Below, piece by piece: positions 26,712 to 34,072 of a stretch of DNA of 40,088 bases. The position numbers and the translations under genes are program-made. The stretch is from positions 1-40,088 of the forward strand of contig JAGPIQ010000008.1 of assembly GCA_018054895.1 (NCBI GenBank), in the 5' to 3' direction. Origin of the DNA: Lutibacter sp. Its GTDB lineage: Bacteria > Bacteroidota > Bacteroidia > Flavobacteriales > Flavobacteriaceae. A model generated the notes under the pieces. It made no database searches. It was not told where the DNA came from and saw only the letters and a program-made list of their open reading frames with translations. Numbering within the stretch: the first letter of the stretch is position 1; each line of letters opens with the position of its first letter.

Positions 26712-27530
26712 TTATAATTTGAACGTCATAACAGGTAATTTTGAAGTGTTTGCTAGATTTTCAGAAATACTTTCTCTTAAAATACGATTTAATCCTTTTC
26801 TAGCATTTGTACTTATTGCAATGGCACCTGCATTAGTTTCTTCGGCAAATTGTATCAATCCATCTTCTATAGTATATCCTGCAATAAACTTGACCTGGTC
26901 TGAGCCTCCAGCTTCAGAAAATTTCTTTAACTTGGCATTAAACTCTTTAGAGTTTATGAAATTATTAAATGGTCTATTTACATATACCGGAAGAACATTA
27001 CTACTCAATACTGAAAAGATTTCTATGGCCTTTTTATAAGCCGGAATACTTTCTAAACTCATATCTGTTGCAAAAATGACGTTTTTGAGATTAAAATCTT
27101 TTGGATGAGATTTTACAATTAAAACAGGAGTACTACTATTACGCACCATTTTTTCCGCATTAGATCCTGCAAAAATCCCATCTTGTAATGTTATACCTTG
27201 AGACCCCATAATTATTAAATCGGCGTTTATTTCTTTCGCTAAAGCATTCACTTCATCGTAAACTTTATGACGTTTAATTACTGGTATAACGTTAATACCC
27301 TCTAAATAATCTTTATCTAAAAATGGTTTAAGCTTTTTATTAGTTAAAGACAACATAAACAACATTTCATTTTTACTTTGGTTATCTGATTGTGAAATAA
27401 AAGCGTCAGATAATTCTAACATGTGTAATACATGTATGGTGGCATTATGTTTTTTAGCTAATATAGCACCTGTTTGTAGTGCAAATTCTGATTGTTGCGA
27501 AAAGTCAATTGGTATGATTATATTTTTCAT
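26712..27530 (-). CDS. Universal stress protein, tandem UspA domains (divergent subtype)
   Basis: A protein of 272 aa. Domain 1 (about 1-140) begins MKNIIIPIDFSQQSEFALQTGA and ends GSQGITLQDGIFAGSNAEKMVRNSSTPVLIVK, a complete ATP-binding loop. Domain 2 (about 148-272) begins KNVIFATDMSLESIPAYKKA and keeps a partial loop (STNARKGLNRILRESISENLANTSKLPVMTFKL). It differs clearly from the two other island USPs, which share a more typical PTDF/PTDY pattern, so the three are not recent tandem copies. The gaps on either side are about 150-195 A/T-rich bases without a strong terminator. Confidence 0.9.
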   Translation of the reverse strand: MKNIIIPIDFSQQSEFALQTGAILAKKHNATIHVLHMLELSDAFISQSDNQSKNEMLFMLSLTNKKLKPFLDKDYLEGINVIPVIKRHKVYDEVNALAKEINADLIIMGSQGITLQDGIFAGSNAEKMVRNSSTPVLIVKSHPKDFNLKNVIFATDMSLESIPAYKKAIEIFSVLSSNVLPVYVNRPFNNFINSKEFNAKLKKFSEAGGSDQVKFIAGYTIEDGLIQFAEETNAGAIAISTNARKGLNRILRESISENLANTSKLPVMTFKL

Positions 27531-27677
27531 AATTTAATATTTTTATTATATCATATTGGTATCATAATGTTTTTCTTTACTTATGTTCAGGTTTCTTTTA
27601 ACCATTTTTTAATCATTACACCAATTACTAAATAACAGACTACTAATAAAACATGCAGTTGTAGTATGATAAAAATT

Positions 27678-27983
27678 TTACACCCGCTCTAATTGCCTAC
27701 GTAGTTTTTCTTCTACACTTGTTAATAATGCGTGAAAATTATCCCCATATTCTGAAGCAAATGGGTCGTTGCCCGGAATTCCCAGACGAATACTTACCTG
27801 CTTTTGTTGGGTCTTTTTTTCTTTTTTATCTTCTAAATATACATCTGCCCATTCTATATTTTCATAGAACCGACTAAGGCGGGTAATACATTTACGTATC
27901 GTTTCTTTCACTTCATCATCAATGCTGATATCTACTGCCTGAACGTTTATTTTTATTCCTGTAATATTCTCTGTGTACTGCAT
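27678..27983 (-). CDS. Short ribosome hibernation factor (HPF/RaiA family)
   Basis: A protein of 101 aa holding only the N-terminal ribosome-binding fold (beta-alpha-beta3-alpha): IKINVQAVDISIDDEVKETIRKCITRLSRFYENIEWADVYLEDKK and a basic C-terminal helix (VEEKLRRQLERV). It lacks the C-terminal dimerisation domain of long HPF, so by family analogy it would occupy the 30S mRNA/tRNA channel like E. coli HPF or YfiA rather than directly dimerise 70S ribosomes. It lies between Dps and a USP. Many Bacteroidetes carry another hibernation factor in the core genome, so this would be an accessory island copy. Confidence 0.85.
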   Translation of the reverse strand: MQYTENITGIKINVQAVDISIDDEVKETIRKCITRLSRFYENIEWADVYLEDKKEKKTQQKQVSIRLGIPGNDPFASEYGDNFHALLTSVEEKLRRQLERV

Positions 27984-28124
27984 AATTTTTTTTTTTAATT
28001 TATTATAAATAATTGTTTTAAACTATATTGCTTTTAGAAGCCATTTTTTCTTTTTGGATTAAAAGAAAAAGAACGAATATTTTAATTTTCTAGTAAGGCT
28101 TTATTTCTAAAAGCAAAACCTGTA

Positions 28125-28598
28125 TTATTTTAAATAGGCTGAATACATCCAAACTAATTTTTCCTGTTCGCGAATGTAATCGCTCATCAGGGCATTGGTA
28201 CCCTCATCTTCTGCATCTGCAGACAAGTCTAACAATTCACGTTGAAGTGTGATAATTATTTTTAATGATTCAAGCATGTCCTTCACATCACTTACGCCGT
28301 CTGCTACTTCGGTACTTTCTTTGACGTCTGCATCTTTTAGATACTTTGAGAATTTATGGTTTGGGATGTGTCCAAGTGTCCGAATCCGTTCTGCCACTTC
28401 ATCTATTTTTACGAATAAATCTTCATATAGTTCTTGGAATTTATCGTGAAGCTCAAAGAATTTATTTCCTTTAATGTTCCAATGAAATCCTCTTACATTC
28501 TGATAAAAGACGGAGTAATCTGCTAAGAGTTCATTGAGTTTTTCTGCTAGTACTTTAGACTTTTCTACGTCTAATCCGATTGAATTTAATTTTGTCAT
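28125..28598 (-). CDS. dps: Dps-family ferritin-like protein
   Basis: A protein of 157 aa, typical Dps length. It forms a dodecamer that oxidises ferrous iron with peroxide and stores the product, protecting DNA. The intersubunit ferroxidase ligands are all present with family spacing: H39 (GFHWNIKG), H51 (ELHDKF), D66 and E70 (KIDEVAERI). A C-terminal EQEKLVWMYSAYL motif closes the four-helix bundle. No long basic N-terminal tail is seen, so DNA binding may be weak. It sits between a USP and HPF genes and, with catalase, forms the peroxide-defence part of the island. Confidence 0.92.
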   Translation of the reverse strand: MTKLNSIGLDVEKSKVLAEKLNELLADYSVFYQNVRGFHWNIKGNKFFELHDKFQELYEDLFVKIDEVAERIRTLGHIPNHKFSKYLKDADVKESTEVADGVSDVKDMLESLKIIITLQRELLDLSADAEDEGTNALMSDYIREQEKLVWMYSAYLK

Positions 28599-28703
28599 TT
28601 TTCTTAAATTTTATGATTAATAATTTTATTTATTAGCGATTAATAACAACTTAATTATGAGAGATAAGTTAGATTATTTTTCAATGCCGAACCACGACCT
28701 GGG

Positions 28704-29546
28704 TTAGTCCGAATGGGGAATTACCATAAACGGAATATCGACATTAAAACCGATTTTTTTTATGATCGGTTCCACAAACAAGCGTTCGAAAAAAGTATGT
28801 TTGTTGCGTACCATAACCAACAGGTTCATCTCTTTCTCTGCCTGAAATTGGTTGATGCCCTCGATAACTCCTTGGTCGGGTAGATCGTGAAAAATATGAT
28901 CTGTCTGGGCAAAAATAGAATTCAGTTTTTGTTTGTTCCTAATTTGGTCGTCGGATAGGTCGTAGCCCGTTGTTATATGTACCACATTAATGTTTGAGCC
29001 ATGGTTTTTTGAAATGTCCAAAAGCTGTTGCAGCTGTTCCTCTTTATAATCTATTTCATAATCCGTAGGAAACAAGATAGCCTTTGGAGCCTCATAATCA
29101 AACTTGGAAGGTACGGCAATGATCGGACAAATGGTCTTACTTATCACCTGTGTCGTATTAGTACCGAAAAGAATTTCCATAGTGTTTGTAGCACCCTGAG
29201 TTCCCATAATTACTAGATCAGCTTTTTCGTTTTTGGTTATTATACGAATATCATCGGCCAAGGTGTTAAAGTTAGCCCAAGTAACGAACGAGTGCTTAGC
29301 GTTATTGAATTCTTCTTGCAACCGCTTTTTTAATGCCTCTAGTTGCTCCATTGCTTTTAATTTGTAAGAATCTCCTAGACTTACCTGATTAGGACTTTGC
29401 AATAGATATTCCACCTGAATAACTGATGGAGTGTAGGTGTGGAGTAGATAAAAGGTTGTTTCCACATCTTTAAAAAGTTGTACCGCAAATTTAATTGCAT
29501 TATAAGCGTTTTCAGAAAAATCAGTAGGTAGTATTATTTTTTTCAT
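28704..29546 (-). CDS. Universal stress protein, tandem UspA domains
   Basis: A protein of 280 aa. Domain 1 (about 1-148) begins MKKIILPTDFSENAYNAIKFA and has the loop GTQGATNTMEILFGTNTTQVI...CPIIAVPS. Domain 2 (about 153-280) begins AILFPTDYEIDYKEEQL and has a degenerate loop (RNKHTFFERLFVEPIIKKI). It is most similar by eye to the USP at 1875-2720 outside the island, including the FFxRxxxxP segment, suggesting an exchange between the island and a nearby chromosomal copy or common ancestry. Base composition is richer in G+C than in that copy. Confidence 0.9.
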   Translation of the reverse strand: MKKIILPTDFSENAYNAIKFAVQLFKDVETTFYLLHTYTPSVIQVEYLLQSPNQVSLGDSYKLKAMEQLEALKKRLQEEFNNAKHSFVTWANFNTLADDIRIITKNEKADLVIMGTQGATNTMEILFGTNTTQVISKTICPIIAVPSKFDYEAPKAILFPTDYEIDYKEEQLQQLLDISKNHGSNINVVHITTGYDLSDDQIRNKQKLNSIFAQTDHIFHDLPDQGVIEGINQFQAEKEMNLLVMVRNKHTFFERLFVEPIIKKIGFNVDIPFMVIPHSD

Positions 29547-29672
29547 TTTTTTTATTTTTAATGCTTAATCTTAATATTGGTTTATTTAAGCTTTTAATTT
29601 ACACTTGATTCTTTTTTCATTTACCAGATAGAACATTAAGCTTGTTTTATTTGTTAACATCAATTCCTTTAA

Positions 29673-30311
29673 TCAATCATCCCATTCTTTACGGATTTCT
29701 ATCATAAGATCGTCGTATTTTTTAACTAATTCAGCTGATATTTTCTTAGACGATTTGTGCAATTTTCGTAATTGAAGTGAGAGGAAAATGCTAAGAAGTC
29801 CTGCAAACAAGAAGTTTAAGGCTACTAAAACGACAACACTCAATCCTGCAAAAAGTGGATTCCAAATGAGTATGAATGATACGATCATACCAATAACACC
29901 CAAAACTAAAAGTTGAACCCAGTTTTTGCTACCATATTTTTTTACGTCCATGGCAAAACCAATAGTTGAAATGGAACGAAATAGAATTACGAACCCAATA
30001 TAAAAAGCGAGAGCAGTTATCGATAGCACAGGTTTTAGTAATAATAATATTCCTACAACTAAAGTGATAATGCCAAATGCCAACGACCAACCCCAATTAT
30101 CTAATTGGTCTTTGTTAGCAAGTGCAAAAATACTTTCTGAAAGCCCACTTAACAAAAATGATAACGCAAACAATAAAGACAAAGCCATTAATGAACCTGT
30201 TGGCGAGGAAAATGCAACAATACTTACAATTACAAAGAAGATACCCACAAGTAAAGGGATGTACCAATGTTTAATAGTATGTTTTAAGGTTTTTAAAAAT
30301 GATGTTTCCAT
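29673..30311 (-). CDS. HdeD/DUF308-family membrane protein
   Basis: A protein of 212 aa with six membrane helices in three pairs (about 15-60, 70-115, 125-175), followed by a cytosolic basic/acidic helical tail (about 176-212; RKLHKSSKKISAELVKKYDD). The spacing and Gly-rich helix starts (WGWSLAFGIITLVVGILLLLKP, LVLGVIGMIVSFILIWNP) are those of HdeD, an acid-stress membrane protein of E. coli, and of DUF308 proteins. Molecular function is unknown. It lies in the leftward stress-gene series, 78 bases downstream of the SDR gene. Confidence 0.82.
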   Translation of the reverse strand: METSFLKTLKHTIKHWYIPLLVGIFFVIVSIVAFSSPTGSLMALSLLFALSFLLSGLSESIFALANKDQLDNWGWSLAFGIITLVVGILLLLKPVLSITALAFYIGFVILFRSISTIGFAMDVKKYGSKNWVQLLVLGVIGMIVSFILIWNPLFAGLSVVVLVALNFLFAGLLSIFLSLQLRKLHKSSKKISAELVKKYDDLMIEIRKEWDD

Positions 30312-30389
30312 AGTGTTATTTTTTAAAGTTAGTCTTTCTATTAAAAATTAGAATATTTCATTTTTTTTTTACTTCTAATTTATCTGTGT

Positions 30390-31202
30390 TTAAAACATTG
30401 CCTTTATGTTATGAATAACACCACCATCTACCAAAATATCTGTACTCGTTATAAAACGTGCAGCATCACTTGCTAAAAAGTAAATAACATCTGCAACATC
30501 TTCTGGTTGTCCGTTGCGTTTTAAAGGTGTTGCTTGTTGTATCCTTTCCATTCTTTCAGGATGTTCTTCTGCCGCTTTTAACGCCATTGGGGTTTCAATA
30601 ACCCCTGGTGAAACGGATACAATTCGCGCTCCTTTTTCTCCCCATTTGTCAGCATTTTTATGGGTCAGCAATTGCACGCCTCGTTTTGCGAAATTGTACA
30701 TCATATCTGAATCGTTATTTACAAACTTGCTCACAATATCAAAAGAATCTGGTGCTTGCGGATTTATAAGTGCTTTGTCATAATCATTATTTGCAGGAAC
30801 TGCATGAGCCATCATTGAAGAAAGTAAAATAGCTACTGAGTCTTTTACAGCAAGCTTGTGAAAAGCATCTACTAAAAGTTCTGTTGCAACCAAATCTATA
30901 GTATATACTTTTTTTAGGTCTTTAACCGTACCGCTAACTCCAGCAGTATGAATTAATGCTTTTAACGCACCTTTATCGTCTACAAATTTGGTTAGTTTTT
31001 CAACATCTTCTTTGGATGTAATATCACAAGCAATTCCTGAAACATCAAAACCTTCTTTAGATAATTTATTTACTGCTTTTTCGACTTGCTCTTGCGAGTA
31101 ATCCGTTAAAATTATAGGTTGATTTTTAAAAGCTCTAGCACAAGCTTGACCTATACCTCCAGCTCCTCCTGTAATTACTATTAAGTTTTTTTGATTATTC
31201 AT
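30390..31202 (-). CDS. Short-chain dehydrogenase/reductase (SDR)
   Basis: A classical SDR of 270 aa. The cofactor-binding TGGAGGIG is at 11-18, with an acidic residue after beta-2 (ILTDYS) that favours NAD(H). The catalytic Ser is in LLSSMM (about 128) and the Y-x3-K pair is Y169/K173 (MMYNFAKRG). The C-terminus has SPGVIETPM and FLASDAARFITSTDILVDGG. The insertion between Ser and Tyr (about 40 residues) is longer than usual, indicating a substrate lid. The substrate cannot be predicted; steroid-type and alcohol dehydrogenases share this layout. It lies 177 bases after the helical protein gene on the same strand. Confidence 0.87.
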   Translation of the reverse strand: MNNQKNLIVITGGAGGIGQACARAFKNQPIILTDYSQEQVEKAVNKLSKEGFDVSGIACDITSKEDVEKLTKFVDDKGALKALIHTAGVSGTVKDLKKVYTIDLVATELLVDAFHKLAVKDSVAILLSSMMAHAVPANNDYDKALINPQAPDSFDIVSKFVNNDSDMMYNFAKRGVQLLTHKNADKWGEKGARIVSVSPGVIETPMALKAAEEHPERMERIQQATPLKRNGQPEDVADVIYFLASDAARFITSTDILVDGGVIHNIKAMF

Positions 31203-31379
31203 TTCTTTACTATTTTTAAGATATTAGCTCTGTTTTATTAATTGGTTTTCAGTCCATTAACTAAAGATAGTGAATTTATTTATCATTTAAAGTCTTTAAT
31301 TAGCTTCTGTGTTGTATTGAAATCCAAATTCCAAAACCATAATGCTTTCGAAGACTTATCCAATAAAGTCAATATACCT

Positions 31380-31772
31380 CTATACTTTGTTTAAAAAATT
31401 CACCTTTAATCTTCTGTATTTATCTAAATGGTATAAATAACATCTTCGGTAGATTTCTTGTTCTTTAATAAAAATCATGTCACATTGAATGTCCTCACAC
31501 TCTGCGATAACCTCTCTTAAACTCATGTATTTACGAAGTGCATTTAGCAAGTTGTTGTTTTCAATCTCTTTTTTTTGAAGTTTTTGCAACACATTTTCAT
31601 CGTAAAGTTTGTAACTTAAGTCCTCTCTATAAATGCTGATTAAATTGTTCAATTCTTTTTTTATGTATTTCAAATGGTCTATCCAATTGACCAGTTTAAT
31701 GGTGTTCATCTTAAGCGTTTCGTCAACATCGGTATCGTGATGATACATTTCTGTCTGTAATAAGGTTATCAT
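31380..31772 (-). CDS. Uncharacterised helical protein, second gene after the Rnk-like gene
   Basis: A protein of 130 aa that I do not recognise. It is all-helical by eye, without signal peptide or membrane segment. Features are a Trp early in the first helix (LVNWIDHLKYIKKELNNLI), charged middle helices (LQKLQKKEIENNNLLNAL), one Cys in ECEDIQC plus C108, and a Tyr/Arg-rich end (YRRCYLYHLDKYRRLKVNFL). Its architecture resembles the 145-aa protein at 974-1411: W-x2-E/H then L, a NNNL segment, and a terminal HLxKYxxLK-like helix. Both are encoded with universal stress proteins. It begins 10 bases after the GreA-C gene, so cotranscription is nearly certain. Confidence 0.65.
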   Translation of the reverse strand: MITLLQTEMYHHDTDVDETLKMNTIKLVNWIDHLKYIKKELNNLISIYREDLSYKLYDENVLQKLQKKEIENNNLLNALRKYMSLREVIAECEDIQCDMIFIKEQEIYRRCYLYHLDKYRRLKVNFLNKV

Positions 31773-31782
31773 TTTTATAATT

Positions 31783-32202
31783 TTATATATTTATTTCTAT
31801 TTTTTTATAATCTTTATTTTGTGATACAGCCTCAATTTTTAATTGTTGTTTACCCGAAGGAAGGTCCCATTCAATTGTGTCTCCCTCTGAATAACCAAAA
31901 AGAGCAGCACCAATAGGAGTCAATATTGAAACCTTGTCTTCCTTGGCATTTTTCTCTGGTGGTATAACTAATAGAATCGTTTTATTCCAGCCATTTTTAG
32001 AAGACACAATAATTTTACTGTTAAAACGAATTACTTCTTTGGGCATCTCGGTTTCATCTACTATTTGAGCATTTTTTAGTTCTTCACTCAACCTTTTTAA
32101 AGATTTCTGCGTTTCAAAGTCTCCAGTGTAGCCTGAGATGTTGAGTATGCGTTTTAAGTACACATATTCTTTCTTTTCTAATATTAAACTTCCATATTTC
32201 AT
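31783..32202 (-). CDS. GreA/GreB C-terminal-domain protein (Rnk-like)
   Basis: A protein of 139 aa. The C-terminal FKBP-like GreA/GreB domain covers about residues 50-139, with VSILTPIGAALFGYSEGDTIEWDLPSGKQQLKIEAV, the standard end of transcript-cleavage factors. The N-terminal part is only a short helical region, without the long coiled coil whose acidic tip stimulates RNA polymerase cleavage. Such proteins (Rnk and relatives) bind RNA polymerase near the secondary channel without cleavage activity. It is the first long gene downstream of the sigma-54 promoter at 32583-32597, so it may retune transcription when the island is switched on. Confidence 0.82.
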   Translation of the reverse strand: MKYGSLILEKKEYVYLKRILNISGYTGDFETQKSLKRLSEELKNAQIVDETEMPKEVIRFNSKIIVSSKNGWNKTILLVIPPEKNAKEDKVSILTPIGAALFGYSEGDTIEWDLPSGKQQLKIEAVSQNKDYKKIEINI

Positions 32203-32219
32203 TTTATTCTTTTTTAATT

Positions 32220-32351
32220 TTAATAATTGTTTCTAAAAAATCTACTTCTATTTGAAAATCTATAGGGATTGGTACTTATTGTGACAAGTCTTGGTTTTCG
32301 AGTGGTCGCCCTATAGTTTATAAATCCGTTTAAAATTGTTTTAAAATCCAT
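32220..32351 (-). CDS. Possible 43-aa basic small protein in the sigma-54 leader
   Basis: ATG 32351 to TAA at 32220-32222, 17 bases before the GreA-C start and on the same strand. The product is strongly basic: MDFKTILNGFINYRATTRKP, then several Arg/Asn/Phe (RFSNRSRFFRNNY). I know no family. Position directly downstream of the sigma-54 promoter and tight spacing to the next gene favour translation, but A/T-rich sequence makes chance frames of this size common. Confidence 0.35.
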   Translation of the reverse strand: MDFKTILNGFINYRATTRKPRLVTISTNPYRFSNRSRFFRNNY

Positions 32352-32411
32352 AATTTTTAGTATTAAATAATTAAACTAGCGGTACTGCTTTTTTTTGTGC
32401 TGTTTAGGTTT

Positions 32412-32546
32412 TTATAATGTCTCAAGATTACTTTTGTTTGGCATTTCTTTGTCAAACTCGCTACAAAATCAAGCTTTATCTTTTTGTGCCGTTAACACAT
32501 AATAATTGCGATATATGCAACTTGGACATATATTAAAATGGTTCAT
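32412..32546 (-). pseudogene. Cys-rich mini-gene interrupted by an in-frame TGA
   Basis: ATG 32546, about 26 bases after the start expected from the sigma-54 promoter, opens MNHFNICPSCIYRNYYVLTA. QKDKA follows, then TGA, and the same frame continues FCSEFDKEMPNKSNLETL to TAA. The pattern C-x2-C, VLTxQKDK and CSEFD recalls a small Cys-rich protein of Flavobacteria in which a Trp (TGG) often stands where TGA is here. A further Cys expected before VLT is Tyr. Two such lesions suggest a decayed gene. A sequencing error or readthrough are alternatives. The family resemblance is from memory and should be treated as a hypothesis. Confidence 0.5.
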
Positions 32547-32582
32547 ATTGAAAACTCATTAATATTATACACTTATCATTAA

Positions 32583-32597
32583 GCAATGCCTGTGCCA
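32583..32597 (-). promoter_or_regulatory. Sigma-54 (RpoN) promoter driving the island cargo
   Basis: Read leftward the site is TGGCACAGGCATTGC: TGGCAC, five bases, TTGC, an exact match to the -24/-12 consensus with correct spacing. Transcription should start near 32572 and run into the Cys-rich mini-gene, the basic small ORF, the GreA-C gene and beyond. The gene for a sigma-54 activator ends 139 bases upstream, and its terminator lies between. I looked for the same pattern before each of the other leftward island genes and found no comparable site. Confidence 0.85.
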
Positions 32598-32617
32598 AAA
32601 GAATTTAACAAAAGGTC

Positions 32618-32662
32618 AAGAACCTTCAAAACCCTTTTAAACAAAGGGTTTTGAAGGTTCTT
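32618..32662 (-). terminator. Strong terminator of the kinase-regulator operon
   Basis: A perfect 20-bp stem (32618-32637 with 32643-32662) closes a five-base loop TAAAC. The core is AACCTTCAAAACCCTTT. Leftward it is followed by GACCTTTTGTT. It isolates the two-component genes from the sigma-54 promoter just beyond it. Confidence 0.8.
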
Positions 32663-32735
32663 ATATAGGTTTTGATTAAATATTGTAGTGGTACAAATTT
32701 ACCCAGGTGAGTAAAAATGTATCAGTTAAAAATGG

Positions 32736-34064
32736 TTATTCTATAAGCTTTTGCCGAATAGTTTTTCGGTCTATTTGAAGAATTTCTGCTGCTTTTGTTT
32801 TATTATTTTCTGTAGCTCGCAATACTTTTTCTATATATCGTTTCTCAATAACCTTAAGTGGCACTAAAGCTTCTTCAGAAAAAGCTATTGTATATTTTAA
32901 ATGCTCTGGTAAATGCTCAACATCTATAACTTTATCACACATAATCACTGCCCGTTGAATTATATTTTCTAATTCTCTAATATTTCCTGGCCAATTATAA
33001 CGATTTAGAACATTCAAAGCTTCCTGTGTTATTTTTAAATATCGATCTTTGTATTCTATTCCATATTTAAACAGAAATTTATCGACTAACGGCTTAATGT
33101 CATCCTTTCGTTCTCGTAATGGTGCAACATTAATTTCTACAACTGTCAATCTATAAAATAAATCCTCCCTAAAGGTTTGCTTTTTTATCATATCATGCAA
33201 ATTGCTATTTGTTGCCGCTACGATCCGAACGTCTACCTTTTCCGCTTTAGTTGAACCTACACGAACTACTTCTTTTTCTTGAAGCACTCGCAATAATCGT
33301 GATTGCACAGTTAATGAAGCATTTCCTATTTCATCTAAAAAAATAGTACCTCCATTTGCTGCTTGAAAAAAGCCCTCTCTGTTCGTATCTGCACCTGTAA
33401 ATGCACCTTTTACGTAACCAAACAACTCAGCCTCTAACAAGTTTTCTGGAATTCCACCACAATTTACCGCAATAAACGGTGCTCTAGAAAACTTACCTTG
33501 ATAATGTATTGCACGAGCAACCAACTCTTTACCCGTTCCACTTTCTCCTTTTATAAAAACAGTAGCCTTATTATCTTTTACACGCTCTATAACTTGTATG
33601 ACATCATTTATTTTTTCTGAATTTCCAATGATTTCACCATAAGATTTATTTATTTCTTTCGAAGAGTTTTTAGATTGTGGTTCTTTTTCTTCGGAAGCAA
33701 TCAAAGATTTATCTAGTGCGTATTTTAACTCATCTTTAGTAAATGGTTTGGTCAAATAATCAACTACACCAGATTTAATCGAAGCTAAAGAACCTTGAAC
33801 AGAAGGATAACCAGTAACCACTAACTTTGGTAATTTCGGATAATGCTCTGACACAAATTTTATGAGTTCAAACCCATCAATTTCTGGCATTTTTAAATCA
33901 GTAATTAATAAATCAATGTTGGTGTCACGTAAAATAACAACTGCTTCTTTTACCGAAATTGCTTTAAAAACATGATAATTCCACGATTGTAAATGACGTT
34001 GTAAAAGTTCTAAAATATTTACATCATCATCAACAATAAGTATATTTTCTTTGCGTAATTGCAT
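32736..34064 (-). CDS. NtrC-family sigma-54 response regulator
   Basis: A three-domain activator of 442 aa. The receiver (about 6-120) has the acidic pocket D12-D14, phosphoacceptor D56 (LLITDLKMP) and Lys in YLTKPF. The AAA+ ATPase (about 143-375) has Walker A GESGTGKE, the sigma-54-contacting loop GAFTGA and Walker B GGTIFLDEIG, all intact. A Fis-type helix-turn-helix ends the protein (NKTKAAEILQIDRKTIRQKL). It is cotranscribed with the kinase (8-base gap). The adjacent consensus sigma-54 promoter is its obvious target. It should need RpoN from the host chromosome. Confidence 0.93.
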   Translation of the reverse strand: MQLRKENILIVDDDVNILELLQRHLQSWNYHVFKAISVKEAVVILRDTNIDLLITDLKMPEIDGFELIKFVSEHYPKLPKLVVTGYPSVQGSLASIKSGVVDYLTKPFTKDELKYALDKSLIASEEKEPQSKNSSKEINKSYGEIIGNSEKINDVIQVIERVKDNKATVFIKGESGTGKELVARAIHYQGKFSRAPFIAVNCGGIPENLLEAELFGYVKGAFTGADTNREGFFQAANGGTIFLDEIGNASLTVQSRLLRVLQEKEVVRVGSTKAEKVDVRIVAATNSNLHDMIKKQTFREDLFYRLTVVEINVAPLRERKDDIKPLVDKFLFKYGIEYKDRYLKITQEALNVLNRYNWPGNIRELENIIQRAVIMCDKVIDVEHLPEHLKYTIAFSEEALVPLKVIEKRYIEKVLRATENNKTKAAEILQIDRKTIRQKLIE

Positions 34065-34072
34065 AGTTAAAA

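Noticed and set aside
32412..32546. TGA in the Cys-rich mini-gene as a selenocysteine codon
   Set aside because: No SECIS-like hairpin is evident after the TGA, no selenocysteine machinery is in view, and the position fits a lost Trp codon. Decay or sequencing error is simpler.
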